From contig OY720633.1 in assembly GCA_963169105.1 (NCBI GenBank), positions 158,239,780-158,303,779 on the forward strand: a stretch of DNA of 64,000 nt, read 5' to 3'. This DNA is from Ceriagrion tenellum (Eukaryota; Arthropoda; Insecta; Odonata; Coenagrionidae). A model generated the notes under the pieces. That model saw nothing but the letters and a program-made list of their open reading frames with translations. It ran no database searches and was not told the DNA's origin. The translations under genes and the position numbers were made by a program. Numbering within the stretch: the first letter of the stretch is position 1; the number at the start of each line of letters is the position of its first letter. Below, piece after piece: positions 36,393 through 48,803 of the stretch.

Positions 36393-36430
36393 CCGAAGTC
36401 ACGTGGTTTCAATGTTGTCCTCATCTCACG
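36393..36430 (-). other. weak hammerhead-like remnant downstream of the PLE frame
   Basis: On the minus strand GATGAGGACAACATTGAAAC is followed by CACGTGAC. It keeps the GATGA...GAAAC order of a hammerhead core. However, it lacks a clear stem II, and the base after GT is G, which the cleavage rule disfavours. It may be a decayed ribozyme or coincidence. Confidence 0.2.
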
Positions 36431-36466
36431 GCCACTGCGCAGCGCCAAGAAGCGCTCTTCATATAT

Positions 36467-36754
36467 TTACTCTGAGGTATGCTCTGTGATGACAAACCGG
36501 GTGGGTTGTCTATTCTTGATGGCCCTCTGGTGTTCGGCGATGCGGCACTTCAGCGATCTCGAGGTTTGGCCGACGTACGACTTCCCGCATTCACATTTAA
36601 CTTCGTAGACGCCACCTTGAGAGTCCTTCGGTAGTTGGTCCTTGCGTCTAGGCAGGAGGTTCGATATTTTGGTGACGCAACTGTTTCTTGTCACCACGTC
36701 AAATTTTTCGAGTACTCTAGCTATCTTTTCCGTGGTTCCCGCGGAAGCTTTCAT
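36467..36754 (-). pseudogene. Penelope-like element GIY-YIG endonuclease fragment
   Basis: A minus-strand frame of 95 codons. Residues 1-42 (KASAGTTEKIARVLEKFDVV, then RNSCVTKISNLLPRRKDQLP) match the linker before the endonuclease. From about residue 47, GVYEVKCECGKSYVGQT contains the GVY and YVG halves of the GIY-YIG motif with the CxC pair typical of animal PLEs. The conserved arginine and EH follow in RSLKCRIAEHQRAIKN, then RFVITEHTSE and a stop. In PLEs this nuclease nicks the target for reverse transcription. The reverse transcriptase is gone: a TAG lies just upstream, at the border with the direct repeat. The usual residues after the last EH are also missing, so the fragment cannot be functional. 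Confidence 0.88.
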
Positions 36755-36758
36755 AATA

Positions 36759-36982
36759 ACCTAAATATAAATCAATCCACCTTCCCATTGAAAAATTCCA
36801 CGAAACTGCTTAATCACGCCACTGCTTAAAGAATACTCCACGACTCAAATCTCCTCTCCCCACCAACTCATTCCCGGGGTGGTGTGCACCCGTCCGGATC
36901 ATCGGAACGGAGGCGAGAGACGGTGAGAGTTGGTAGGGGAGGGGAAAGGGTAGGGAGGCTCCGGCCGCCCCCCCCCCCGCCT
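36759..36982 (+). repeat. ~200-bp direct repeat, copy 2 with C11
   Basis: Second copy of 35830-36027. It contains a C11 run (36968-36978) and an extra AGGGGAGGGGAAAGGGTAGG-like insertion absent from copy 1. Confidence 0.85.
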
Positions 36983-37621
36983 TCTTCCTCAACCTGAACG
37001 TTATTCGCGAGCAATCACACGTGCCCACCCACACATGCACGGATGTCGTCGTCACCCTTTCGCCATCCTCACCGCTTCGCTCACTCGGAAACGACTCGCC
37101 AAATGGGGGATCGTCGACCCCGTGACACGAGAGGGAGGGATGCGGGCGGGGGATGCAAGGGGAGAAAGGAAGAAAGAAAACCAGCACGGGTGAAGGGGGG
37201 GGAGTGGGAAAAAAATGCAATTAGAGGCAGAGGCCTAATTCGTCGAAGGATCGATTCCACTTTTTCCTTTTTATACTTTCTTCATTCCAAAACGCCGAAG
37301 GAGGTCACGCCGAGAAGAGAACGTTCGAAAAAGAAGTGCGGATCTCGTTACTACTCCTGAATAAAGAGAATGAGAGAGATGAAGAGAGAGGGAGACGGGT
37401 GCAAATGAGTCACAGTGTTATTTTCGCACATGTGGGGGTTGACGTGGAAAAAAAGGGACTCGAGGAATAATAAAAAAAGACGTTAAAAAAACCTGACTCT
37501 TGAATAAAAAGAAATTATATATCCCCCCACATCAACCGCCACACCACAACCGTCATCCAGTCCATAGGTTTCCATTCTTTATTTCGTTTTCTCGCGGAAC
37601 GTCACGAACTCACGAAATCGA
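36983..37621. other. no feature recognised
   Basis: GC-richer, then purine-rich DNA. Overlapping frames of about 100-136 codons on both strands are low-complexity or motif-free. Confidence 0.5.
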
Positions 37622-37650
37622 AGAGAGAGAGAGAGAAAAAATATATATAT
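37622..37650. repeat. (GA)n followed by (AT)n
   Basis: GA dinucleotide run (37622-37636), an A run, then AT dinucleotides (37641-37650). Confidence 0.9.
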
Positions 37651-37689
37651 TATCAGCGCCGCTGAATTCGGAACACAAAGATTTAAGGA

Positions 37690-38560
37690 GAGCGTAAGGA
37701 GGCTCCCCGACCACTTACTTCACCTCGCCGATGGGTTGAATGGAGAATAAAAAGAGGGAGGAAACAGGGAGTGGAAGGAGTGGAAGGAGAACGAGAGGAA
37801 GGGGAGTGAAGAGGAAGCGGAGAGGAGGGAGAAGAGAGGTGGGGGGAGAAACGTAAACGGGCAGGAAGTAAATTGAGGCGCACCTCCCCAATTCTCGTTT
37901 ATTTTCATAATCATAATTGCGTGTTATTTTTCTTTTTGCCGAAAGTGGCGACTCCGCCACATTGCCCCTATCCAACACCGCCACCACCATAAAGGAGGAG
38001 AGCGGGGGGGGGGGGCGCGGCAGAGACCCCTTCCCCTCCGCTCATTCCTACCGACACCTTCGGAGTCTCGGAAATGGACGCAAACGCGATTTAAAACCCG
38101 ATAAAGTGGGATGGAACGCTTCGGAAGGGCAGCGGACGTAGTGATGGTGGTGGAGAGGAGGGGGGGGGGGGGCTGGGAAGAGGGGGGTACAGGAGGGAGG
38201 GGGGCAGTTGTTCCCCGAGTCAAACCCTTCCCCTCCCGTTCGAGGCCAACCGCCCACTCCCAAACCCTTTCCTCCTCCCAATGCTCTGCTTCCATCACCC
38301 CTCCCTCCCTCCCACCCGCCCACCGCCTCCTTCCTATTCCTCAACGGTGCGGCAATGCCTCCTTGGGCGTCGACCGTTCGAGGAGGGAATAAAAGAAAGG
38401 AGGCGACTTATACATTCTCCACCCTTCTCTCTCAATCTTCGCCTTTCTTCTCTCCCACAGCTCGCCTCACCCCTCACCTACTCCACCCACTTCTCAAACT
38501 TCCCTTGCTTCAATCCCGCATTACGTCTCTCGAGGTATTTTCTCTTCCCTCTCTCTGAGA
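37690..38560. repeat. strand-asymmetric low-complexity block with G12 and G13
   Basis: 37740-37860 is purine-rich. G12 lies at 38004-38015 and G13 at 38160-38172. 38220-38540 then switches to strongly pyrimidine-rich DNA. Many overlapping frames of 90-124 codons on both strands are low-complexity products of the composition. Confidence 0.75.
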
Positions 38561-41516
38561 GTGCTGAGTTAATACGTACGAGACATGCCTACGCCACATA
38601 GCGCCTCCATCGCTTAAATCCGGACGGGAGTTGGCGAGTGCGGTAGCAGTTCATTCACGAGCAACCCGACCCCGAGAAAAACACACACAATATTCTTCGA
38701 CTGTCTCATTTATGTAACGTAGGATTAACTCTCGGGGTTGATAGCCACACATTCATTTTTCGATCATGCCCCCTTGGTTCAGCCTCGTGACTGAACTCAA
38801 TCCCTTGAAAATAATCCTATTTAAATATATACATTAATAAAAGATTGAAGGGTTAATTCAAAACAGATAATCGACTGGCAGCGAGTTCCTTGCGTGATTT
38901 TTCCAATGGCAACTGATCGGTTCAGCAGCCACCGAACATTATTCCCCGAATCTCTCGACAATTTTTTTTCCGTCAGATAAAGTATTAACGCTTCAAAGAT
39001 CTCAACGTATTTTTTTAAGACGAGACTGTCATCAGGAGATGAATGTAGTACAAATATATTCGACGACACCCACAGGATAGAGGAAAAACATCGGGGGCTG
39101 CATTTGGGATTCTAATTATCTTCATCGCTTTTTCTCAAAGTGCCGTGTCACTTTCGACGGAAGGAGCAGAGGTTCTCGAGTTCAGCCCCGAAGTTGACGT
39201 GCGAATGGGAACATTTTAAGTGGCGGCGAAAGGCTTCATGCATATCCTTTTTCTCTCCTCTTCCCCGACAGACATACTGCTTCTTGCCTGAAGTTTTTTT
39301 CTTCTAATATCACCCTCCGCATTAGTACGTTTTTTCTCTCGCTGATCAAACTAACAGACTGAAATAGATGATTCGTAGGATAGTGGTACAAAGGTTTTTC
39401 TAGATTCTCTTCTCAGGCAGGACAAGAAAGAGACTCCAAAGAATGAAAAGAAGGTTAAGTCCCGTAAGGTCTACTTGAGTCAAAGGAAGTCTATCAATTC
39501 GCATTTGTCTCGGTGTTAACTTCCACTTCATTACGTGAGGGATTAGGGCGTATGAAGCGATGGAACGCCAGTGAGGCATGCGTCAAAGTCGTTTTGGAGT
39601 CGTTCAAATAGCGCACGGTTAACTACTGAAGTGCATGTCTCCATGGGACTCCTAATAAACACACCATAGCACAGTGCATATAAAAATATGTATAGATACG
39701 TCTCCTGAAGCCTTAAAAGTGGAGCGGTGTCGTGTTTACAAAATATTCACTTCCCACAGATATTCCCCGAGGTGGCGGCTATCTGGGATGCCGTAGTGCG
39801 TACTCGAGAGCTGAAAATGTCCCAAAATTAGTGTTTCTGAATTCATGCATTAACTGAATTGGCTTGCGGCGAAAGCGTGATAAATTGAGATCGAGGCCAG
39901 CGATAAGAGTTCGTGGTGGACTTGTGGGAGGTACGATCGACCCAGGGCCGATATCCATATGATGGGATCCAGACGGAATAAATCGCAGGTTTGGGACGGT
40001 GATTCTTAATATTTGGCGGCTTGCGCCACATTTGGTGGGCGTCATATTCCGCGGTCATTACGATCTCATGAAATTTCCAATTGAAAAGAACTTTGAGGGC
40101 TAATACTTTTTTGGAGATGGAAAGAGGCCAAGAGAAACCGAGGCTTTTATGACAAGGGGAGATGATGAACGGTATTGGCGACAGCGGAAAGATTGGTCGT
40201 AATATATGTAATGAAAAAGGACGTAATGCCCAGGGTATCTTTACATAAATCATCGCCAAGGCAATGAATGCCATTGGTCGCTCCTGTGTATGTCAGTATG
40301 AATCAAAATGAACGATAATTTATGCTGAAGCGACAAACACACAAAAAGGACAAACATAGTAGATATGGGGCTCAGTTTCACCGTTGAAATTTCTTCGGGT
40401 GCCAAAATTATCGAGGAACTATTTTTTGAGTATGTGCATGTAAGAGAACATGAAAATTAAAGTTAGAAAAATTAACTAGAGTTACATCACACAAACGACT
40501 ATCAACGCCGTTTGATTTGGCCAGGTTTTGCCACTGAAGAACTCGCAGCGACGTTAATTATACTGAAAATGAAGTAAGGGTTTGAAGCACATACTAAAGT
40601 CCAATCAGGTCGTTTCGACAATACCATGCTTTTAACTAGAGCAAAGACGAGTAAAACATATCCAAGCTGTCACAACTACCATACCCTCAATAAACGCCAG
40701 TTAGTCTACATTTTAATAAGCCGGAAAAAATCGACGAAATATTATGTATCATGCATACTTTAGAAGCAACTCTAACAAAAGAACCTATCGGACCTTGGAG
40801 CCGACATCAGGGTATTATTCGGCGAGTCATCAGGGAAAGTAAGGGATTTTTCATTAGCGGAGGGTACTTCGTACATCGCCAATGGCTTTCGGTGAAGACA
40901 CAAAGAGAATTTGGCTTGAAAATCGCAGAATGCTCCCCTTTAACATGAGAGAAAATGATGTAACACATTGTAACATGGTTAAATACGAAACATAAAACCT
41001 TTCCACATGTCTTCATCAGAAAATTTAAAACAAAATTATTTGAGATTCAGGTTCCGTTAGAAATAATATGGTTCTCGATCGAACGATGATGGACGACATG
41101 AGACCTCGTCAAAGAGATGAAGTATTTCGAAAAACATTCAATTCCAGCATGACGCTATTTTATCTTACTAACTTTTACGCACCATTTCCCCATTGCAAAG
41201 GTACCTTTTAGTTGATGCAGCTAATATTAAAAATACTTAATGAGTCGATATCCTTTTCTTTACACCACCTTTTAGTAACTATCCATATGACAGAGGATTA
41301 TTCCCCTATCTAGAGCTGCTTGCGCATTATTAGGGTTAATTGCATATATCAATGAATATTCCATCCAGGTTGCAGAATACATGAACGGAAAGCTACCGTC
41401 ATCAACTAGGCAATCTCCAATAGGGAGAAGGTTTTTGTTCAAAATGCAACCATAAGATGTTATACTTTATATACTATATTATATATAAGATACATACTGA
41501 TTGTTAAGAAAATAAA
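38561..41516. other. no feature recognised
   Basis: Mostly AT-rich unique DNA. Minus-strand frames at 39779-40274 (up to 143 codons) have no recognisable domain. Confidence 0.5.
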
Positions 41517-41768
41517 TTAAATTGAGCTCCAAGCTTCATCAAACCAATCTAAAATTCCAAAGATGAGTTTCGAAAGCTTAAAATAATTATTATACACTCC
41601 ATCGAAGCCGTTAATATTGTCAAAGACACTGATAATGGTTTTCTCAATATCTAACATCCCTTGCTCCACACTTTTCTTCGATTCCAGCAATCTACGAATC
41701 AATAGTGTTCCAAAAGGTGAATCGTAATATTTGCATGCATCGACGAAATATTTGCAAATGTACCGATA
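41517..41768 (-). other. open frame of unknown meaning, possible 3' exon
   Basis: The minus-strand frame is open from just after a TAA near 41770 to its own TAA at 41517-41519, about 83 codons. It includes YRYICKYFVDACKYYD, then IRRLLESKKSVEQGM and KLSKLIFGILDWFDEAWSSI. It looks more protein-like than most frames here, with balanced acidic and basic residues and two Trp. GTAG directly upstream could act as an acceptor, though the pyrimidine tract is weak. I do not recognise the protein and found no matching upstream exon or poly(A) signal. A chance frame remains likely. Confidence 0.2.
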
Positions 41769-44400
41769 GCTACATTAGTGTTTATACAGTAAAGCATTCC
41801 TGAAGTAATGCAAATGGACAAGTTACTAATATCGCCCTCTGATACTGTATTTTAATAATATGGAGTACAATCCTATGATAGAAGAATAACTAACTTTGTA
41901 ACTTGACACAATTTGTTTCATAAGTTTTATCGGACTCGGATGAAGATATAGTAAAATCAAAACCTTTAGTTTTATTAAAAAGAATTTGGATAAATATAGT
42001 CTGTTATTCTTCATCTATACCATGGTTCCACAAAGTTACTTTGATTATCATCACGTTTATAGGATTCTAAGGATACTAAAGGTTATAGCAAGAGAACAGA
42101 TCGTAGCAATTACGTAAATGGTTTAACTTCACAACTTAAAAAGCAAACGACCCCAATCTCTGTTCAGATATTTTGCGCGATGACTATGTGACTTGAGCCA
42201 GCAGGTGAGTACTCGCGCAATTCGCATTCCGTGGTCGGGCGAATAAGACCAGCTCCTATTTATCACCGAAGCCCACTTTTCCGTAATCATCGCTCTGACT
42301 TTGCATTTCCTCGCCTGCTCCATCATTCTCTCCGTCCGGCCATTTCCTCGTCGTCCGCTCGCTCGAAAAGAGACCACCTCGCCCCGTCGGTCGTCCGCCG
42401 TTTCCCTCCGAATTCCATGCCCACTCTCCCACACAAACACCCCCTCCTCACACCGAGGCAAAGAAGGACTGCGAAATGGGAAAGAAACACCCACTTCCCC
42501 TGCACACGGCCAATCAGTCCCATCTAGTCACCTCTACCTTTCAGGTGGCTGGAGCGATTTTTGTTTACGTGGAGATTAGCGTGAAAGATGCCTCGCTTTG
42601 GATTTCACGCGTAAAAACAGTTTATTTTGTTAGGCTGTGCCTTTAACAGTCTGTAACTTTGAGCACGAGAACACTCTGGAGAAGTGTCAATAAAATATGT
42701 AAAATTCCAAAAAGATTGCAAGAACACATCTAGAGTAAAATACTAATATTTTGTTTGCAATCATTAATGTGAAGTAGAGCGATTAACGTCGTTAAAAGTT
42801 TTTGTCACGGCGAATTGGGTGAAGCTCATTATTTGAGTTGTGTGATTTTTTATTATACTAATTCGTCACCTTACTACAAAGAAACCTGGATTATGTACGA
42901 TATTGTATGAAGTGACACATATTTGTCCACTTAACCGTACTTATTACGAATAAAATCAATTGACTGTGGAATTACTTTGTGGAACAACGACTTTTTTATT
43001 TTGAGTTATTACTTATTACGACTAAATATTACGAGTAAAGTAGTATTTACCAGTGCTCTGATGACTTTTACGCGCATTATGCCATTCTTAGGGAGGCTTG
43101 AACGACTTTTTTTCATGCACAGATTTGCGAGAAACTAAGCACAGTGAGATTATTAGTATTTTAAGGGGATAAAAGTGACCCTTTTAGCGCCTTAACCCAG
43201 CTTTAATTAAGGCGAAAATGTTAGAATATGACTCTTGCATCACTTACATAACTTCATGCAAGGTGATTTCCACCGAATAAACAGATATACTTAGTGAAAT
43301 GCGGTCCATGAATTATTTCGACTTGAAAAGTGACTAAAATCTGCCATCAATGACTCACAATTACCACAAACAGCCGCCTCAAAAGTGAGTTTTGTCAATT
43401 TCACCATATTTACTATGAAGTAAAACCTCTGCTTAGCTAGGTATCACTCTTTCCCTCTGATTTTTTACACCAAATGATACATTAGGCTACTCACCACTTT
43501 TCAGTCGATAGTAAGATCCGCAGCATTAATCAGTTTTATATAGCTAGGTGATTATTGAGGTCACGACTGTCAAAGAAGTTGAAAGAGGAATAGCTGGCCT
43601 ATATATTTTGCTGGAAATGGATCAAATTAACCCGGTCACCGCAAGCGGGTGCTGGGTAATTATCCCTTGAGCACACTCTAATGCGAGTCTAAAATATACC
43701 CTTATTCTTATAGCCGCGGAAAGAATATTGGTTGGGATAATTAACTAAAAACAAAATTTGACACAATAATATACATCCAAAAAGAGTGAACATACTAGTA
43801 ATATATAAAAAATTCGATCGCCAGAAATAGTCACTGCCTACGTCAGGAGTGATACTTTGCAGGAGTCGTACATTTGGTAGAACATATGGAATTTTAATTT
43901 CCCAGTAATAAAAAATAGAGTTAGTCGCAGATTTCTAAGATACGCTTCACCATTTATTGTACTCAATTACAAGTTTTCTAAATGTTTAGATAACATAATG
44001 TTAAATCTCGACATTTTATCATGCATCTCGATGCAGCAATAACACTGCCAAAGATAATCTGAATGCACATAGCATTCACCGAAAGGACTAACTAAAGAAC
44101 TGCTAAAACTGGTAAGGGAGAATTGTAGGAGGTCTACACTCAACGGATTCGACCGCCAGAACATCTCCGTCCGCCCCTGAGAATTTCGTGCGAGACAAAC
44201 GCCAAAAATATACGTAGATCAGACGGGTGATCGGGCCAAAACTGCGGAACGGTGGGTAACGCAGCTGGATAAAGGATAACGGTCGAAGTAAAAATGGAAA
44301 AAAATCAAACGAGAACCCAAGAACGTGGCAGTGGGAGGTAGAATCTTTTCGAGCGAAAAAATTTCGATCATGACTCGTCGTATTTTTTCCACTGCTAAAT
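41769..44400. other. no feature recognised
   Basis: AT-rich apart from a C-rich patch at 42300-42540 with overlapping motif-free frames on both strands. No repeats or RNA boxes seen. Confidence 0.5.
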
Positions 44401-47400
44401 CGAAGCCATCAACATCAAGATGTCAGCGACGAATGTGAAAGGCTTATCGAGATAGAAGAGAATTAAGTGGACGGTTTACCTATGCGAGACAAAATAAGGA
44501 GAGGTTCAAAAAAATAAACGAGAAAGCAGGAGAGAGGGAAAGAAACGAGAGAGGAAGACAAATACATTTATATAAACCCGAGTACAGTCGCGACAAAATT
44601 TATACAAAAAATCACTCGCCAAACACTTCGAGCGAGGAGACACAACTTATGGGTGATTGATGCAGCGACCGATACGGAAGTTTTCCGTGGATTTTTATCG
44701 ATGTATTTTTTATTGCTCCGCTCCGTCGAAGCTGAAGTGATTCAGACTGGATTGGATCGGGAGGAAGTGGAGTGAAAGATACGTCCGGATGACATGTACC
44801 GCCGTCGATTCACGAATCCATTTAATTTGTTTGTTCAGATAAGGATCGTATCTTTAGCTTTCCGTTTAAATGCCCCTTTCCCCTTCCTTCCCTTATAGGA
44901 CAGATATTTTTGTCGGAATTTTATGCAGTTTCACGGCGGCTAGCGGCTGGGGCGTTAATGGCGACGACATCCCACGGGATGTGCAGACTGGAGGCGACCG
45001 CTTCGACGGGAGGGGTTTTAGTGCGATCGAGAGGTGATTTCATTGAGGCTAATCAATGCAGGAAACGCTACGCAACATTTTCTGCTCTTAAATGTCTGAG
45101 GGGATCGCGATAACTTCACTACTGCTCCTACGTGATTTGCCGAGTAAAACTCTTTAAGAAAAATAAACGTCTTAGCAAGCATTACGAACAGAACTCAAGC
45201 GATCATGATAATAACTTTATCAAGACAGAAAAAAATCACTTCATTTCGTACTACTCATGGCAGCATTGCCATGTTTCTTTCCTATTCTCAGGAAACTGAT
45301 ATTCCCTCCACTGGTATATCATAGGTAGGCATTATGCTAGATTGGTATAAAAAATATCACACTATCAAAGAGACGAGGGAACCAGGAGAAATGAACTGTG
45401 TTGGTGGATTTTCAAACAAGTATCAAGGATGTTTTGTAAAATAATATAATTCAGATAGATAGTTATATCAAATGCAAATTAAAGTGATGATAAAACCGTA
45501 AACACTGCTTCCACAAACTGTACATCACAATGTTTCACTTAAAACTAAAATTGTAATAAAAACTTAGTACAATTATGAGAGCAACTAAACGATCCGTTAC
45601 ATATGACAAAGCTGTTCAAATAGGGGAATTCTTTGTATAATGGATGCAGACAAAAATAGCAACGAAGATCTGTCCGCATTAGGATAATGAAACAATATTT
45701 TAAAATCAGAAAAAAGTCAAACGGGTTTAGTAGCTCATCAACATTATTTATCGCAATATTCTGAAAAAAATTGCTAGCTCAACACTTCAGATATATGATC
45801 ACCATACAAGGAGGAATGCATGTAATGACGAGGAAAACGCGAATCCACTGGGCAAAATACGACCCACTCTAATGACTAACTGCCACTTTTACGCCAAAGA
45901 ATCAATAACTTGTGTCTGCTGATAGGTAGGTAAGTACTTGCAGTGGAGGCAGATACGCAATTTAAAATTTACATTTCTATGGCAAATAATTGCGTCTTCC
46001 GAAATGGAAATCAATAAAATTCACTCCGGCTGACAGAAGGCATGGGCGTTTTACGCATTTTTTACTCAAACGCGCGCGCATGAAATACGCTTTTAAAGGA
46101 GTCACTTTTCTTCTGTCCGCGAGAAAAACACAGTTTTTAATCACGCCCTTCGTGCAGCTATTTTTCAGAAAATAAAAGAAGCAAGAGAGAGACAGAGAAG
46201 TGAACTTGCATTTAAAAACGTGGCGCCCGACATCGTAGGCTGAATAAAATCAGAGGTAGTTATTTAAAAAAAACTAACCGGTTAATTACGCAGGAGTGGG
46301 ACATTAAAAATATATATATGTATAAGAGGGAGAGTGTTAAAAAAACGCATAATCACGCGATTAAAATCACATCCAAGAGAGAGAGAGTCTTCAAGGCGTT
46401 AGGTGGCTCATGCCTTGGCTCCGCTTCACCCGAGGAAGCGATATTTCACTCCCCGCACCAGCGTTGTGCCGTCTTCGAATAAGGAGAGGGGAGAGGCCGT
46501 GCCGTGCACTTACACGGCGAAGGGCTCGAAGAGCAGCGCCCGAATGGCGAGCGAAGAAGGGAGGGAGGGGCAGGCTTTAACTCACCGTCCTACGCCCGCC
46601 ACGGATCACCCGTGGGCCCTTCCTCCCTCCCTCCCTCCTCGAGGTGCTTTGAGCCAGATATTTTTCAAAGTCGTTACAGAGGCTATGTTCGAGTTTTATT
46701 TTCTAATTTCAGCTGCCGTAGGAAGCACGAAGAAAATATTATTTTGCATTGTACTGATTGGGGAAAAAATAGTATTTTATGTCAGTGAAATTCTCGGTAA
46801 CTAACCAAATTAGCTTACCTAATGGCCAGTAGCAGGAACAACACCTGTATTCCATAGAGTAATTGTTATGTGCATCACTGATTGCACATGGGATAAACCA
46901 CTATATATTTTTACTAGCGACGGAAGATTAGATCAAACATTCGAAGCAATATATTATTGATAAATACGTTCTGAAAATGGTAGACGTATTCCTGCAACTC
47001 GAATATTTTTATGAGCTCCATAACCTTATGGATCTCATAATTATTGATTCCATAACTAAACGTTCTTGCAACCGGCCGTGAGTCATTGAATGGACATATT
47101 TTATTCACGCCGTACTTCACTGAAAATAACTTCACAACCCAAGTTTTGTTTCAGACATTCTGTAAAAATTACTACGTTGTGAAATCAAATTATCTTGTTA
47201 ATAGTTCAGAATTGATACAATACACTTTCTCTGTTAAATATATTAAGACATGTATGAGTTAGAAATTCATCAAGATTTCCATTCAAGATGCTGAAGTTGG
47301 CACACATCAGATCACATCAGCGGTCTCGAGTGTTTTCGAACGACGTTGAATGGAACGGTGAATGCTGCTGAAATGCATTGTCACCTGCCGATAGATGGCA

Positions 47401-47518
47401 TTCTGTGGATGAACAACAATCACGGCCAGATGTCAGTCGAAAACTTGTTGAATTAGTTCAAAATAAGTGTTTATAAATTTAAGATTTTTATCATAGGGAA
47501 ATTAAAAAACTTAAGAAT
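44401..47518. other. no feature recognised
   Basis: AT-rich unique DNA with a GC-richer patch at 46400-46650. Its 133-codon plus-strand frame (46403-46804) has no recognisable domain. Confidence 0.5.
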
Positions 47519-47536
47519 AAGCCTGTTTGCAGGCTT
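47519..47536. repeat. short perfect hairpin
   Basis: AAGCCTG and CAGGCTT pair perfectly around a TTTG loop. Stem of 7 bp; no associated U run or gene. Confidence 0.6.
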
Positions 47537-47677
47537 CGCTGAAAATTAACACTCTTAACAAGTATCAAGATGTCATCATAGACGTTCTTTTAGCGCACAT
47601 ACAAAATTGGTCCTAGTCTGTTTTTAAGTACGCTACGAAGTGCGCAGGGTCTTTAACTGACTGAAGGCAAGTGAGCT

Positions 47678-47749
47678 GTCCTGCTGCGAAGTGATTAGAG
47701 CACCAGAGCTAATGGAAAGCACCCAATATCATCATGTTCGAATGCCACG
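47678..47749 (+). repeat. degenerate tRNA-like sequence, possible SINE head
   Basis: GTGATTAGAGCACCAG resembles an A-box region. GTTCGAATGCC (47736-47746) differs by one base from a B-box GTTCGAATCCC, at a spacing reasonable for a tRNA. No convincing acceptor stem was found, so this is a decayed tRNA-derived element rather than a gene. Confidence 0.35.
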
Positions 47750-48407
47750 TATCTTCTTCAATTCTCTCGGATGCCGTTATCGATCTAGGACAATCGTTGC
47801 CCGTACTTTTCTAACCTAGAGCCACACTGCCTCCCTCCCTCTTGCTCCCAGCACACACTATAGAATCACCACTACCACGTTTCTGGGTTTTGGATGGAAT
47901 GAAACAATAAAAAGGGCGAGCCCACATTAAAAAACGCTCCTATTCCCCTCACTCACTCTCACACCGCCTCGTGCATTCTCGCGGGACAATCCTCCGCGGC
48001 CCCGAAACCAATAATTTGCTATCGCCGACTCTCCTCTCTCAACGCTCGATAACCCCTTTCAAGTAAAAAAAAACGCGCTGCGGAAACTCTGAAGAGTGTA
48101 GACGAAAAGAGAAGAGAGAAATGTAGTCGAGGGCAAAAATAGCAATGGGACGGGAAACTTGAGAGAGCAGGAGCGCTCGATCCGACGGCGATGGGTAAAC
48201 CATTCAACCGAGGATTCAATAGGTGCTCGCCCTTCCCCCAACTCCTCTAATGACGCACAACAGGCGCGCATCCCGAGTGTGGCAACGAGCGACTTAAAGG
48301 AGGAAATTATACCTCATAATGGACTTAAAATAATCAAGGGATATATCGCTTTCTCCTTGATTGAAACGTAAAGAAGCCGTCCAAATTTTTTCTCCTTCCT
48401 TCCTGTC
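47750..48407. other. no feature recognised
   Basis: Mixed DNA; short motif-free frames on both strands at 48019-48371. Confidence 0.5.
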
Positions 48408-48418
48408 GGGGGGGGGGG
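48408..48418. repeat. G11 homopolymer
   Basis: Run of 11 G following a TTCCTTCCTGTC stretch. Confidence 0.95.
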
Positions 48419-48778
48419 AGTCGGGTGAAAAATCTAACCAGAAACCTTTGGGATTATTAGATGAAAAGCAAGAGAGAGAGAGGAGACAGGATGGGAGGAC
48501 GCATTAAAAAAATTGAACAAAATAGTCCACACGCAAGACCGTGCGCGAAACCGGCCACAGCTTCGGACGCATGCGATACCATAACCCGAAATGGCTTTCC
48601 CGTTTAAGTGATTCCGCAGCGGAATGAATGAAGAAAAAAACGGCGATAGCTCTCCCTGAACATCGTGATGGAAACTAAAAAAAGAGAAAAAATATCAATC
48701 CGCTCCGTTCCGTTTAATGACCAGAAGGTCCAATTTGAGGCAGGTTGCGTCGAATTAAAAGCGATGATCGGGACTTGG

Positions 48779-48803
48779 AAATTACAGCCTGGGGCTGTAA
48801 TTT
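48779..48803. repeat. perfect 11-bp hairpin
   Basis: AAATTACAGCC (48779-48789) and GGCTGTAATTT (48793-48803) are exact reverse complements around a TGG loop. The stem is too short for a pre-miRNA; function unknown. Confidence 0.85.

Larger units (their letters stand above)
36028..36758 (-). mobile_element. Penelope-like element fragment between direct repeats
   Basis: A 731-bp interval lies exactly between two copies of a ~200-bp direct repeat. On the minus strand its first 290 bases encode the GIY-YIG endonuclease end of a Penelope-like retroelement; the rest (36028-36466) is downstream non-coding sequence. The coding part starts within a few bases of the repeat border, as expected for 5' truncation on insertion. 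The flanking repeats could be a very long target-site duplication, the element's own terminal repeats, or an older genomic duplication. Confidence 0.65.
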
